A stretch of 64,000 bases of DNA from Vibrio sp. ES.051 (GTDB lineage: Bacteria > Pseudomonadota > Gammaproteobacteria > Enterobacterales > Vibrionaceae). Of the stretch, positions 9,612 through 19,364 are shown in pieces (positions within the stretch are counted from its first letter, which is position 1; each line of letters starts with the position of its first letter). Under the pieces are notes generated by a model that was given only the letters and a program-made list of their open reading frames with translations, had not been told where the DNA came from and searched no databases. The position numbers and the translations under genes were made by a program. The stretch covers positions 310,001-374,000 of the forward strand of contig NZ_PDJL01000005.1 of the NCBI RefSeq assembly GCF_002563795.1, read 5' to 3'.

Positions 9612-12437
9612 TTAATTCGAAGTTTTTGAGTTCACATTCAGAGCGTCTTCAACCAACGCTTTTTGTTGTTTCAAGTGCACCGACATGTAGCCCACTGCTG
9701 GCGAAGCAGAAGCTGGGCGACCTGCGTATTTAAGATCTGCACCTGCAGGAATAGCGGCACGGAAGTTATGTTGACTACAGTACCAAGCACCTTGGTTCTG
9801 AGGCTCTTCCTGACACCAAACAAAGTCTTCAACGTTGGTGTATTGAACAATGGCAGCTTGTACTTCTTTCATCGGGAATGGGTACAACTGCTCAATCCGT
9901 ACAATTGCAACATCGTCTTGCTCATTGTTACGGCGCTGCTCAATGAGGTCGAAGTAAACCTTACCCGCACAAAACACCACGCGTTTCACCTTGCTTGGGT
10001 CTAAGTCATCTACTTCTGGAATTGCAGATTGGAAGGTCCCTTCCGCTAAATCTTCTATCGTCGAAGTGCATTGAGGGTGACGCAGCAACGATTTTGGTGA
10101 CATCACTATCAGCGGACGACGCATTGGGCGTACTACTTGACGACGAATCATGTGATACACCTGCGCAGGTGTTGAAGGAACCACAACTTGCATGTTTTGC
10201 TCAGCACACAACTGAAGGTAACGCTCTAAACGCGCTGATGAGTGCTCAGGTCCCTGGCCTTCATAACCGTGAGGTAGTAACATCGTTAAACCACACAAAC
10301 GTGCCCATTTCTGCTCACCTGACGAGATGAATTGATCAATCACAACCTGCGCGCCGTTGGCAAAGTCACCAAACTGCGCTTCCCAGATTGTTAAACCACC
10401 AGGCTCAGCAGTCGCGTAACCGTATTCAAATGCAAGAACCGCCTCTTCTGAAAGTACAGAGTCAAATACTTGGAAAGGCCCCTGCTTGTCGTGAATATTC
10501 GATAATGGAACGTAAGTACTGGCATCTGTTTGGTTGTGAAGAACCGAGTGACGGTGGAAGAAAGTACCACGACCTGAGTCCTGACCAGACAAGCGAATGC
10601 GCTTACCATCATCAACCAATGTGGCGTATGCCAGTGTTTCAGCCATCCCCCAGTCGATCGCTTTTTCACCGGTCATCATTGCTAGACGATCGTTGTACAG
10701 CTTGTTTACACGACTTTGTAACTTATGACTTTCTGGGTACTGACATAAGCGATTACCTAGCTCTACAAGGCGCGACTTGTCGTATTTCGACTTCCACTTC
10801 ATATCCCATTCGTGCCCTAAGTAAGGGGACCAATCGACAGAGTGCAATGCCATAGGACGCCATTCTTTAACCACAACTTCACCGCGATCAAGTGCATCAC
10901 GATATTCATTAACGAGTTGAGTAGCCGTCTCGATATCTGATTCGCTTTTATCAATTAGAACGTCAGCATAAAGCTTGCGTGGTGTTGGGTGCTTCTTGAT
11001 TTTTTGGTACATCAACGGCTGAGTCGCGTTTGGCTCATCGGCCTCGTTATGACCATGGCGGCGGTAACACACCAAGTCAATCACAACGTCACGCTTAAAC
11101 TCGTTGCGGTAATCCAACGCAATACGAGTCACAAAAGCAACCGCTTCTGGATCATCTGCATTAACGTGGAAAATCGGCGCCTGTACCATCTTTGCAATGT
11201 CAGTACAGTACATTGTCGAACGAGTATCACGTGGGTTTGAAGTTGTAAAACCAACTTGGTTGTTAATAACGATACGAACGGTACCACCCACTTGGAAACC
11301 ACGAGCAAGTGACATATTGAACGTTTCCGCAACCACACCCTGACCAATGATAGCAGAGTCACCATGTATGGTAATTGGCAGCACTTTGCTGCCTTGACTA
11401 TCTCCAAGACGGTCCTGACGAGCACGTACCGACCCCATAACCACAGGGTTTACAATTTCTAAGTGCGATGGGTTGAATGCAAGTGCTAAGTGAACATCTC
11501 CGCCCGGTGTAGCAAAGTCGGCAGAGAAGCCTTGGTGATATTTTACGTCACCCGTGCCCCAGGTTTCGTCGTGCTTACCTGCAAACTCATCAAATAGGTC
11601 TTGTGGTTTCTTGCCCAATACGTTCACTAGCATGTTCAAACGACCACGGTGAGCCATACCGATAACCACTTCACGCATTCCACTTGTTCCCGCATGACGA
11701 ATCAATTCTTTCGTCATTGGAATCATGGCATCGCCACCTTCTAACGAGAAACGTTTTGCACCAGGGAACTTCGCCCCTAGATAACGCTCTAGGCCTTCTG
11801 CTGCGGTCAACTCTTCCAAAAACGTGCGTTTCTCATCTTTATTGAATGATGGCTGGCCTACAACAGACTCAAGACGTTGTTGGATCCAACGTTTTTGTTC
11901 TGTGTCGGTCATGTGCATGTATTCAGCACCGATTGAGCCGCAGTATGTTTTCTTGAGAGCTTCATAAATATCTTTCAACTTCATCGTTTCTTGCCCAATG
12001 GCAAACGAACCTACGTTGAAAGTTTCTTCAAAGTCATCTTCGGTGAGGCTATGAAAAGCAGGGGCTAGCTCCGCCACGGATGGGCGTTGCCATAGACCTA
12101 GAGGGTCTAGTTCTGCAGCTTCGTGACCGCGGAAACGGTATGCGTTAATTAGCTGTAGAACTTTTACTTGTTTTGCATCGACATCAGGGTCACTAACTTG
12201 GACATTGTAATGCGTTGTTTCTCTAGCGAGTCGTCGGAAGTAGTCACGGACACGTGAATGTGGTTGTTCAACCACTTCTTCTGATGGCTTAGGTAAGCCT
12301 TCAAACACACGTTTCCACTCCTCACTTACCAGATCGGGGTCACTGAGATACAGTTCGTAGAGGTCCTCTACATACATTGCATTGGCGCCAGCCAAGTGTG
12401 AAGACTCGAGCCATGCCTTCATCACGCCGTTGTGCAT
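9612..12437 (-). CDS. sucA: 2-oxoglutarate dehydrogenase E1 component
   Basis: SucA is the thiamine-diphosphate enzyme that decarboxylates 2-oxoglutarate. It has 941 residues (E. coli 933). The N-terminus MHNGVMKAWLESSHLAGAN matches the usual family start including the LYELYLSDP segment. The ThDP domain shows VIGMAHRGRLNMLVN, HGDSAIIGQGVVAE and the metal-site IVINNQVGFTTSNP. The C-terminal part includes LLPHGYEGQGPEHSSARLER. It is preceded by a 171-base gap from sdhB with a strong stem-loop, and followed closely by sucB. Confidence 0.97.
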   Translation of the reverse strand: MHNGVMKAWLESSHLAGANAMYVEDLYELYLSDPDLVSEEWKRVFEGLPKPSEEVVEQPHSRVRDYFRRLARETTHYNVQVSDPDVDAKQVKVLQLINAYRFRGHEAAELDPLGLWQRPSVAELAPAFHSLTEDDFEETFNVGSFAIGQETMKLKDIYEALKKTYCGSIGAEYMHMTDTEQKRWIQQRLESVVGQPSFNKDEKRTFLEELTAAEGLERYLGAKFPGAKRFSLEGGDAMIPMTKELIRHAGTSGMREVVIGMAHRGRLNMLVNVLGKKPQDLFDEFAGKHDETWGTGDVKYHQGFSADFATPGGDVHLALAFNPSHLEIVNPVVMGSVRARQDRLGDSQGSKVLPITIHGDSAIIGQGVVAETFNMSLARGFQVGGTVRIVINNQVGFTTSNPRDTRSTMYCTDIAKMVQAPIFHVNADDPEAVAFVTRIALDYRNEFKRDVVIDLVCYRRHGHNEADEPNATQPLMYQKIKKHPTPRKLYADVLIDKSESDIETATQLVNEYRDALDRGEVVVKEWRPMALHSVDWSPYLGHEWDMKWKSKYDKSRLVELGNRLCQYPESHKLQSRVNKLYNDRLAMMTGEKAIDWGMAETLAYATLVDDGKRIRLSGQDSGRGTFFHRHSVLHNQTDASTYVPLSNIHDKQGPFQVFDSVLSEEAVLAFEYGYATAEPGGLTIWEAQFGDFANGAQVVIDQFISSGEQKWARLCGLTMLLPHGYEGQGPEHSSARLERYLQLCAEQNMQVVVPSTPAQVYHMIRRQVVRPMRRPLIVMSPKSLLRHPQCTSTIEDLAEGTFQSAIPEVDDLDPSKVKRVVFCAGKVYFDLIEQRRNNEQDDVAIVRIEQLYPFPMKEVQAAIVQYTNVEDFVWCQEEPQNQGAWYCSQHNFRAAIPAGADLKYAGRPASASPAVGYMSVHLKQQKALVEDALNVNSKTSN

Positions 12438-12539
12438 ATTTTCCCTTAACCAGTAGTTTTCACGTTTGCTTCGGTCTTTGCCGAGCTATTAAGAGCCAAC
12501 CAGAAATAGTCAGCAATTTTTGTATTCTTTTACTCGAAT

Positions 12540-12584
12540 AGTGTTGATGCAGCGCAGTGGGTACATCGCGTACACCACAACACT
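12540..12584 (-). repeat. Long stem-loop between sdhB and sucA
   Basis: Outer arms AGTGTTG (12540-12546) and CAACACT (12578-12584) enclose an inner helix GTGGGTAC (12557-12564) against GTACACCAC (12570-12578, one bulged base), with loop ATCGC. There is no T-tract. It probably separates the sdh and suc parts of the transcript by processing or partial attenuation. Confidence 0.5.
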
Positions 12585-12608
12585 GCAACTTTCGTAAGCG
12601 CGAGTAAA

Positions 12609-13319
12609 TTAAACCGAACGATTGACCAACATCGACTTAATGTGACCGATGGCTTTCGTCGGATTTAGTCCCTTAGGACAAACACTTACACAATTCATGA
12701 TGCCATGGCAACGAAAAACGCTAAATGCATCATCAAGATCAGATAAACGTTCATCTGTTGCTGTATCACGGCTATCAATTAACCAGCGATAAGCCGCAAG
12801 TAGACCAGCAGGACCGATAAATTTATCAGGGTTCCACCAGAACGACGGACAAGCCGTTGTACAACATGCACACATGATACATTCATACAATCCATCTAAG
12901 TGGGCACGCTCATCTGGCGATTGCAGGTTCTCTCGTGATGGCGGTAATGCACCATCATCAATCAAGAATGGCTTCACTTTCGCATAGTTATCATAGAATT
13001 GCGTCATATCAACGATAAGGTCGCGCACTACTGGTAAACCTGGCAATGGGCGAATGATTATCGTGTCACCTTGAAGCGCAGACAGAGGGGTAATGCATGC
13101 TAGACCGTTTTTACCATTCATGTTCAAACCATCAGAACCACATACCCCTTCACGGCATGAGCGACGGAATGCAATACTAGGATCTTGCTCTTTCAGCAAA
13201 ATTAACGCATCAAGAACCATCATATCCGAGCCTTCGTCTACTTCAAGTGTGTAGTCCTTCATGTAAGGCTTAGTATCTACGTCCGGATTGTAACGGTACA
13301 AAGAGAAGTTCAATTTCAT
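12609..13319 (-). CDS. sdhB: Succinate dehydrogenase iron-sulfur subunit
   Basis: SdhB passes electrons from the flavin of SdhA to ubiquinone through three Fe-S clusters. The protein has 236 residues. The [2Fe-2S] ligands are in CREGVCGSDGLNMNGKNGLAC. The [4Fe-4S] and [3Fe-4S] ligands are in CIMCACCTTACPSFWW and CHGIMNCVSVCPKGLNP. It is the fourth gene of the sdhCDAB group, 14 bases after sdhA. Confidence 0.97.
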   Translation of the reverse strand: MKLNFSLYRYNPDVDTKPYMKDYTLEVDEGSDMMVLDALILLKEQDPSIAFRRSCREGVCGSDGLNMNGKNGLACITPLSALQGDTIIIRPLPGLPVVRDLIVDMTQFYDNYAKVKPFLIDDGALPPSRENLQSPDERAHLDGLYECIMCACCTTACPSFWWNPDKFIGPAGLLAAYRWLIDSRDTATDERLSDLDDAFSVFRCHGIMNCVSVCPKGLNPTKAIGHIKSMLVNRSV

Positions 13320-13333
13320 AGTCGTATCCTCCC

Positions 13334-15100
13334 TTAGTATGTACGTATTTTCGGCGGGAAAGCGTCACGCAGAGTTGGCATCATGTTGACATCACGCTTC
13401 GTCATCGCCTCTGTTTCCGGATTGTAGATTGAGTGGCATAGCCAGTTCTCATCATCACGATCAGGGAAATCGAAACGAGCATGTGCTCCACGACTTTCTG
13501 TACGATAGTTAGCCGCGACAGCAGTAGAGAGCGCAGTTTCCATCAAATTGTCTAGTTCGAGACACTCAATACGCTGTGTATTGAACTCAGAAGACTTATC
13601 CGCTAAGTGTGCATCTTTCAGACGTTCACGAATCACTTTCAGCTCTTCTAGACCTGTTGCCATTGCATCGCCTTCACGGAATACCGAGAAACTGTTTTGC
13701 ATGCATGCTTGTAGGTCTTTACGGATTTGAACTGGGTCTTCACCACCGGTGCTGTTCTCCCAACGCATAGTTCGTGCAAGAGAAGCTTCGATGTCAGACT
13801 CCGTCGCAGGACGCGCTTCCGCTTGTGCTGCTAACGTTTCACCAAGATGTAGGCCTGTTGCTCGACCAAATACGACCAAGTCTAGTAATGAGTTACCGCC
13901 TAGACGGTTTGCACCGTGAACCGATACAGAAGCAATCTCACCACATGCGTATAGACCTTGCACTTCCATCTCGCTACCGTCAGCCTTTTGCTTGATTGCT
14001 TGGCCAGATACTTGCGTAGGCACACCACCCATCATGTAGTGACAAGTTGGAATTACTGGAATTGGCTCTTTCACTGGATCAACGTGCGCAAAGGTACGAG
14101 ACAGCTCACAGATACCAGGCAGGCGTGACTCAAGCACTTCTTTACCAAGGTGATCCAATTTCAACTTGATGTGTGGCCCCCAAGGACCATCACAACCACG
14201 GCCTTCACGAATTTCAATCATCATTGAACGTGCAACCACGTCACGACCAGCAAGGTCTTTCGCGTTAGGAGCATAGCGCTCCATGAAGCGTTCGCCATCT
14301 TTGTTTAGAAGGTAACCACCTTCACCACGACAACCCTCTGTTACAAGAACACCTGCACCAGCGATACCCGTTGGGTGGAACTGCCACATTTCCATGTCTT
14401 GCATTGGTACGCCTGCACGCAGTGCCATACCTACACCGTCACCTGTGTTGATATGTGCGTTTGTGGTCGACGCGTAAATGCGACCTGCACCACCCGTTGC
14501 TAGAATCGTTGCTTTTGATTTGAAGTAACAGATTTCACCTGTTTCCATACAAATCGCTGTACAACCCATCACCGCGCCGTCTTGATTTTTCACCAAGTCT
14601 AGTGCATACCATTCCGAGAAGATGGTGGTTTTGTGTTTCACATTTTGTTGATAAAGCGTGTGAAGAAGTGCGTGACCAGTACGGTCTGCTGCTGCCGCTG
14701 TACGTGCAGCTTGCTCACCACCAAACTCTTTCGACTGGCCACCAAATGGACGTTGATAAATTGAGCCATTATCAAAACGAGAGAATGGGAGACCCATTTT
14801 CTCCAGCTCGATAACCGACTCGGGGCCATTCTTACACATGTATTCGATTGCATTTTGGTCGCCGATGTAATCGGAACCTTTCACCGTATCATACATATGC
14901 CACTGCCAATCGTCCTTGTGCGAGTTACCTAAGGCAACAGTAATACCGCCCTGCGCGGAAACAGTATGAGAACGAGTTGGGAAGACTTTAGATAACAAAG
15001 CACATGACAAGCCTTGTTCTGAAATTTGTAGTGCAGCACGCATACCTGCACCACCAGCGCCGATTACCACGGCATCAAACTCACGAACTGGAATAGACAC
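13334..15100 (-). CDS. sdhA: Succinate dehydrogenase flavoprotein subunit
   Basis: SdhA oxidises succinate to fumarate on the cytoplasmic face of the inner membrane. The 588 residues equal the E. coli length. It has the FAD-binding motif [14 protein letters not shown] at the N-terminus and the covalent-FAD histidine in [11 protein letters not shown] (H45). The active-site arginine/histidine region includes [21 protein letters not shown]. The start is GTG, immediately after the sdhD stop with no spacer, so translation is probably coupled to sdhD. Confidence 0.97.
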   Translation of the reverse strand: MSIPVREFDAVVIGAGGAGMRAALQISEQGLSCALLSKVFPTRSHTVSAQGGITVALGNSHKDDWQWHMYDTVKGSDYIGDQNAIEYMCKNGPESVIELEKMGLPFSRFDNGSIYQRPFGGQSKEFGGEQAARTAAAADRTGHALLHTLYQQNVKHKTTIFSEWYALDLVKNQDGAVMGCTAICMETGEICYFKSKATILATGGAGRIYASTTNAHINTGDGVGMALRAGVPMQDMEMWQFHPTGIAGAGVLVTEGCRGEGGYLLNKDGERFMERYAPNAKDLAGRDVVARSMMIEIREGRGCDGPWGPHIKLKLDHLGKEVLESRLPGICELSRTFAHVDPVKEPIPVIPTCHYMMGGVPTQVSGQAIKQKADGSEMEVQGLYACGEIASVSVHGANRLGGNSLLDLVVFGRATGLHLGETLAAQAEARPATESDIEASLARTMRWENSTGGEDPVQIRKDLQACMQNSFSVFREGDAMATGLEELKVIRERLKDAHLADKSSEFNTQRIECLELDNLMETALSTAVAANYRTESRGAHARFDFPDRDDENWLCHSIYNPETEAMTKRDVNMMPTLRDAFPPKIRTY

Positions 15101-15445
15101 TTACGCACCCCACAGAATAAATAGACCAGAGAAGACATAGCCGAATAATACGGCAATAACACCAAGTTGAAGCGCACCGCGAAGCATAGAGCACTTAATG
15201 TAGTCAGTTAATACTTGCCACAAACCAATCCACGCATGAATCAGTATCGAAACAAGGGCCAACATGGTGAATACTTTAGTGAAGGTACCACCAAAGAATT
15301 GGGTCCAAGATGCGTAAGAGATATCTGAAAACGCGCAAAAGCTGATCAGATAAATCGTGTATAGCGTCATAATGATGGCTGTTGCACGAATCAATAGGTA
15401 ATCATGAACACCATTACGACCAAATGAAGATACGTGTTTTACCAT
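15101..15445 (-). CDS. sdhD: Succinate dehydrogenase membrane anchor subunit
   Basis: SdhD is one of two small membrane anchors that hold SdhAB and help bind heme b and ubiquinone. The 114-residue protein starts MVKHVSSFGRNGVHDYLLIRA, very close to the E. coli N-terminus, and has three hydrophobic helices. The histidine in ILIHAWIGLWQVLTDY is the candidate heme ligand. It overlaps the end of sdhC by seven bases. Confidence 0.95.
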   Translation of the reverse strand: MVKHVSSFGRNGVHDYLLIRATAIIMTLYTIYLISFCAFSDISYASWTQFFGGTFTKVFTMLALVSILIHAWIGLWQVLTDYIKCSMLRGALQLGVIAVLFGYVFSGLFILWGA

Positions 15446-15831
15446 ACCAAGATCCCCGCCAATAGTGATAATACTGCAGTTGCACCAAACGCGACTTTCG
15501 CGCTCATCATGCCAGAATCGAGCTCTTCAAAATGACCTAGATCCATCAACAGATGGCGGATACCGCCAGCAATATGGTAGGCAAGTGCAGTCAGGATTCC
15601 CCATAAGATGAATTTTACGAAGAAGCTATCGACGATGTCTGCGGCTTCCATAAAACCCATTGGGGATGACAGAGAAATGGACAGTAACCAAAGTAGTATA
15701 CCCACCGCAACAAACGTAATTACCCCAGACACACGGTGTAGGATCGATGCGATTGCTGTGATAGGAAAGTGGATGGTCTGTAAATCTAAATTAACAGGTC
15801 TTGACTTTCTTTCTTTCACGGGCTTGCTCAC
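15439..15831 (-). CDS. sdhC: Succinate dehydrogenase cytochrome b556 subunit
   Basis: SdhC is the larger membrane anchor binding heme b with SdhD. The 130-residue protein has three membrane helices, the family motif RPVNLDLQTIHFPITAIASI, HRVSG and the heme-ligand region YHIAGGIRHLLMDLG. The start is GTG at 15831, four bases after a GGAG ribosome-binding site; this keeps the conserved PVNLDL motif near residue 12 as in E. coli. It is the first gene of the sdh-suc operon, transcribed divergently from gltA. Confidence 0.95.
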   Translation of the reverse strand: MSKPVKERKSRPVNLDLQTIHFPITAIASILHRVSGVITFVAVGILLWLLSISLSSPMGFMEAADIVDSFFVKFILWGILTALAYHIAGGIRHLLMDLGHFEELDSGMMSAKVAFGATAVLSLLAGILVW

Positions 15832-16227
15832 TCAGCTCCATTGAGCATTTATTGTTATAACCAATTTCAGCTTCCAAACGTACAAAAGTTAACATCTGAT
15901 TAACAACAATCACAGATAAGCACCACGATGATTGTAAACTATTTGTTAACCTACGGAGTCCAGCGACAAACCTCACTCTTTGTTTCTAGCCCCGAACTTA
16001 TAAGGATTTAACTAAAATTTTCTAAGCCAATATACGGCGAGCAACATTCTAATACAATTGATGTAACAAATTATGCTACATAGAACAGATTTTTAACGAT
16101 TTTCATGAGAAAAATCATAATAAGTGCACACAAAGATGGAGAAGAATTGACTTTAAGCCTTAACACCAGTACAAAAATGGCACATAAACATCCTGGACGG
16201 ATTAAATAATAAACAAAGGAGATTGTT
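15832..16227. promoter_or_regulatory. Divergent sdhC / gltA control region
   Basis: This 396-base AT-rich region must hold both TCA promoters. It contains a pair of GTTAA-type repeats (GTTAACATCTGATTAAC at 15888-15904) and another TGTTAAC at 15944-15950, which resemble the direct repeats bound by ArcA, a known repressor of sdh and gltA in E. coli. I could not fix the -35/-10 elements. An AAAGGAGATTGTT ribosome-binding site precedes gltA. Confidence 0.5.
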
Positions 16228-17517
16228 ATGGCGGATAAGAAAGCGACCCTTCATGTTGAAGGTCAAGCGCCAATCGAACTGCCAATTATGGACGGTACGC
16301 TCGGTACACCTGTAATTGATGTTCGTAAGCTGGGAGCCAATGGTTACTTTACTTTTGACCCCGGTTTTCTTGCCACTGCATCTTGTGAATCATCAATCAC
16401 TTACATTGATGGCGACAACGGTATTCTTTTGCATCGCGGTTTCCCGATTGATCAATTAGCCAATAACGCCGATTATTTAGAAGTGTGCTACATCCTTCTT
16501 TACGGTGAAGCCCCTACCCGAGAACAATACGAAAAATTTAAAACGACCGTAACTCGTCACACTATGGTTCATGAGCAAATCGCAAGCTTCTTCCATGGCT
16601 TCCGACGCGACGCTCATCCCATGGCTGTAATGTGTGGTGTCGTCGGTGCTCTGGCAGCTTTCTACCATGACTCACTTGACGTTAACAACAATAAACACCG
16701 AGATATAGCGGCCTACCGTTTGCTATCGAAAATGCCGACCTTGGCGGCAATGTGTTACAAATATTCGATTGGCCAACCATTTATCTACCCTCGCAACGAT
16801 CTAAGCTATGCGGAAAACTACTTGCACATGATGTTCTCCAATCCATGTGAAGAGTACGAAGTTAACCCTGTTGTTGCACGTGCGATGGATAAAATTTTCA
16901 CGCTACATGCGGATCACGAGCAAAACGCATCGACTTCAACCGTACGCTTGGCTGGTTCATCTGGTGCTAATCCATTCGCTTGTATTGCCGCGGGTATAGC
17001 CTCACTTTGGGGCCCTGCTCACGGCGGTGCAAACGAAGCCTGTTTGAGAATGCTAGAAGAAATTGGCAGCGTCGATAACATCCCTGAATATGTCGCTCGA
17101 GCAAAAGACAAAGATGACCCATTCCGCTTGATGGGCTTTGGTCATCGTGTTTACAAAAATTACGACCCGCGTGCAACAGTAATGCGCGAAACGTGTCACG
17201 AAGTTCTTAAAGAATTAAACATCAGCGATCCATTGCTTGATGTGGCAATGGAACTAGAGCGCATTGCACTATCAGACGAATACTTTGTGTCGAAGAAACT
17301 ATATCCAAACGTAGACTTCTATTCTGGTATCATCCTGAAAGCTATCGGTATTCCTGTGTCGATGTTTACAGTAATCTTTGCGATTTCTCGTACCATCGGT
17401 TGGATTGCTCACTGGAACGAAATGCACAGCGATCCACTGAACCGTATCGGTCGTCCTCGTCAGCTTTACACTGGTGAAACGCAGCGTGAATTTTCACCAC
17501 TTCACGAGCGCGAATAA
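16228..17517 (+). CDS. gltA: Citrate synthase, type II
   Basis: GltA condenses oxaloacetate and acetyl-CoA to citrate, the entry step of the TCA cycle. It has 429 residues (E. coli 427), so it is the long hexameric NADH-sensitive Gram-negative type. Catalytic histidines are in [12 protein letters not shown] (near 265) and [14 protein letters not shown] (near 306). The C-terminus [21 protein letters not shown] is typical. It has a strong ribosome-binding site and its own terminator. It is divergent from sdhC, which allows coordinated control with the rest of the cycle. Confidence 0.97.
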   Translation: MADKKATLHVEGQAPIELPIMDGTLGTPVIDVRKLGANGYFTFDPGFLATASCESSITYIDGDNGILLHRGFPIDQLANNADYLEVCYILLYGEAPTREQYEKFKTTVTRHTMVHEQIASFFHGFRRDAHPMAVMCGVVGALAAFYHDSLDVNNNKHRDIAAYRLLSKMPTLAAMCYKYSIGQPFIYPRNDLSYAENYLHMMFSNPCEEYEVNPVVARAMDKIFTLHADHEQNASTSTVRLAGSSGANPFACIAAGIASLWGPAHGGANEACLRMLEEIGSVDNIPEYVARAKDKDDPFRLMGFGHRVYKNYDPRATVMRETCHEVLKELNISDPLLDVAMELERIALSDEYFVSKKLYPNVDFYSGIILKAIGIPVSMFTVIFAISRTIGWIAHWNEMHSDPLNRIGRPRQLYTGETQREFSPLHERE

Positions 17518-17546
17518 TCATTCAGTTTGAATGATAGATGATAAAC

Positions 17547-17580
17547 AAAAAGGGTTGAGATAGGCATCTCAACCCTTTTT
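17547..17580. terminator. Bidirectional terminator between gltA and the NIF3-like gene
   Basis: A perfect stem GGGTTGAGAT/ATCTCAACCC is flanked by A5 and T5. Confidence 0.9.
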
Positions 17581-17625
17581 GTTGTTTTAATCAATGTAAG
17601 CCCTCGACTTCGACGCTGCGCGGTA

Positions 17626-18384
17626 TTAAACCGGATTATCAATATCAATAAACACTACGTCTATCCCGTACTCAGCCGCCAACCACTCACCGAGCGCCTT
17701 AACACCATATCTTTCTGTTGCGTGATGACCCGCCGCAAAATAGTGAATACCCATCTCACGTGCGGTATAGGTTGTGCGCTCAGAAATTTCACCGGAAATA
17801 AAGGCATCTAATCCATGTTGTACGGCCAGCTCAATGAAGTCTTGCCCTCCGCCAGTACACCAACCGACAGTTTCAATGATTTTATCGACATGTTCAGGGG
17901 CAATATGTAAAGGCTCTCTATTAAGCACTTGATTTATTTTATTTGCAAATTCAATGCCATACATCGGCTTTTTCAAACGCCCCCACATCGCGACTGACTG
18001 AGGATGTGCTTCTAAACCACCTACTACGTCAATTTCTAGCAAACGCGCAAGTTCTGCGTTATTTCCCAATTCGGGATGAATATCTAGTGGGAGGTGATAG
18101 CTGTATAGATTGATATCATTTTTGATCAAACTACGTATTCGCTTGCCTTTCATACCACGAATTGGCTCAGGTTCTCCTTTCCAGAAGTACCCGTGATGGA
18201 CTAATAGTGCATCGGCGTTGATCTCAATGGCTTTATCAATCAAGGCTTGAGACGCGGTTACGCCAGTGACAACTCGTTTTATGGCTGATGTCCCTTCTAC
18301 CTGTAATCCATTTGGGGCATAGTCTTTAATTGACTGTGGTGACAGTTTGTCAGTAAGAACCTGTTCTAGCTTTAAATTATTCAT
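17626..18384 (-). CDS. NIF3 / YbgI family metal-binding protein
   Basis: This 252-residue protein belongs to the NIF3 family (YbgI in E. coli, often annotated as a GTP cyclohydrolase 1 type 2 homologue). The physiological reaction is not established. Metal-site motifs are LLVHHGYFW (paired histidines near residues 63-64), a YSYHLPLD histidine, and ISGEISERTTYTAREMGIHYFAAGHHATERYG near the C-terminus, including the E in the last motif. It stands alone, convergent with gltA, and divergent from the DUF1853 gene. It is a conserved core gene and nothing suggests transfer. Confidence 0.92.
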   Translation of the reverse strand: MNNLKLEQVLTDKLSPQSIKDYAPNGLQVEGTSAIKRVVTGVTASQALIDKAIEINADALLVHHGYFWKGEPEPIRGMKGKRIRSLIKNDINLYSYHLPLDIHPELGNNAELARLLEIDVVGGLEAHPQSVAMWGRLKKPMYGIEFANKINQVLNREPLHIAPEHVDKIIETVGWCTGGGQDFIELAVQHGLDAFISGEISERTTYTAREMGIHYFAAGHHATERYGVKALGEWLAAEYGIDVVFIDIDNPV

Positions 18385-18525
18385 TATCTATCACTTCCAA
18401 TTTGTAGCGCGTACCTCAAAGTGTATCTCGAACCTTGATCGCGATGCTAGCCACCCTGTCCTCATAACTAAATTTAGTTACAATAGTACGGCTTATCATC
18501 TCTTCAACGCTGTTAAGGAATATGG

Positions 18526-19290
18526 ATGAATCAACTGCAACGCTTTTATCAATGGATCGTTTCTTCGCCGCCACTTTTTCAGTTGTGCCTTCCATTTGCA
18601 ACCTTAGAACATTTATCTATTACACCTCTAGATAACTCTGAACAATACCATGGCAATCCGAGGTTGGGATTTCTATATCAACATTTGTGTACGTCTGCTC
18701 TCGTCAGCTCAAATCGCTATCAACTTATCGCAGAAGAAATCCAGCTAAATGACGCCAATGGTAGAACAATTGGTGCGATAGACTTGATGTTAAAAAATAA
18801 AGAAGACGACCGATTAGAACACTGGGAAGTCGCGATTAAATTTTATCTTCTACATAAAGGGATCTGGTACGGTCCAAATGCTCACGATCAGCTGCATAAA
18901 AAGCTTGATAGAATGCTCACCCACCAATTGAAAATGAGTGAACGGCCTGAGTTCCAACAAATTCTTCCGTTAGATACTTCGCCTGAAAAGCGTTTATTAA
19001 TGCAAGGCCGCCTTTATATCAACCCTTTTTCTGCTGAATCAACGCCAACAGAATGCTTAGGCTTTGAGCTAAATCCAAGTCAGATTAATGGCTATTGGTG
19101 TTATCAAAGCCAGTGGGAGTTAATCGGCAAATCACTGTATCACTTACATAAACCTTATTGGGCGATTGGTACAGAAGATTTCTCTCACCCTATTGAAAAG
19201 CCCTTAAACCGATTTGTGCATGCACAAACAGAGGACGGTCAATTCTGGTTTGTAGTGCCGGATTCATGGCCAGAGAATAACGCTACTTAG
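18526..19290 (+). CDS. DUF1853 family protein
   Basis: A 254-residue conserved protein of unknown function. It matches the DUF1853 pattern as I remember it: YQHLCTSALVSSNRY near residue 44, IQLNDANGRTIGAIDLMLKN, then HWEVAIKFYLLHKG near residue 100. The acidic and basic spacing D-x-(15-20)-E-x-K (GAIDLM ... WEVAIKFY) resembles the D-ExK core of PD-(D/E)XK nucleases, so a nuclease-like fold is possible but unproven. The ATG follows an AAGGA ribosome-binding site by seven bases. There is no signal peptide or membrane helix. It converges with pgm on a shared terminator. Confidence 0.85.
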   Translation: MNQLQRFYQWIVSSPPLFQLCLPFATLEHLSITPLDNSEQYHGNPRLGFLYQHLCTSALVSSNRYQLIAEEIQLNDANGRTIGAIDLMLKNKEDDRLEHWEVAIKFYLLHKGIWYGPNAHDQLHKKLDRMLTHQLKMSERPEFQQILPLDTSPEKRLLMQGRLYINPFSAESTPTECLGFELNPSQINGYWCYQSQWELIGKSLYHLHKPYWAIGTEDFSHPIEKPLNRFVHAQTEDGQFWFVVPDSWPENNAT

Positions 19291-19304
19291 TACTCTTAAA
19301 AAGT

Positions 19305-19335
19305 AAAAGGGTTGATGCTTTGACATCAACCCTTT
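19305..19335. terminator. Bidirectional terminator between the DUF1853 gene and pgm
   Basis: Stem GGGTTGATG/CATCAACCC (19309-19332) is flanked by A and T runs and lies between convergent genes. Confidence 0.85.
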
Positions 19336-19364
19336 GCTTTATGTAGTTACAATCTGATTGCTTC

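Noticed and set aside
10388..10855. 155-codon plus-strand open frame inside sucA
   Set aside because: It is the antisense shadow of a highly conserved enzyme gene. Length alone is not evidence given the codon bias of sucA.
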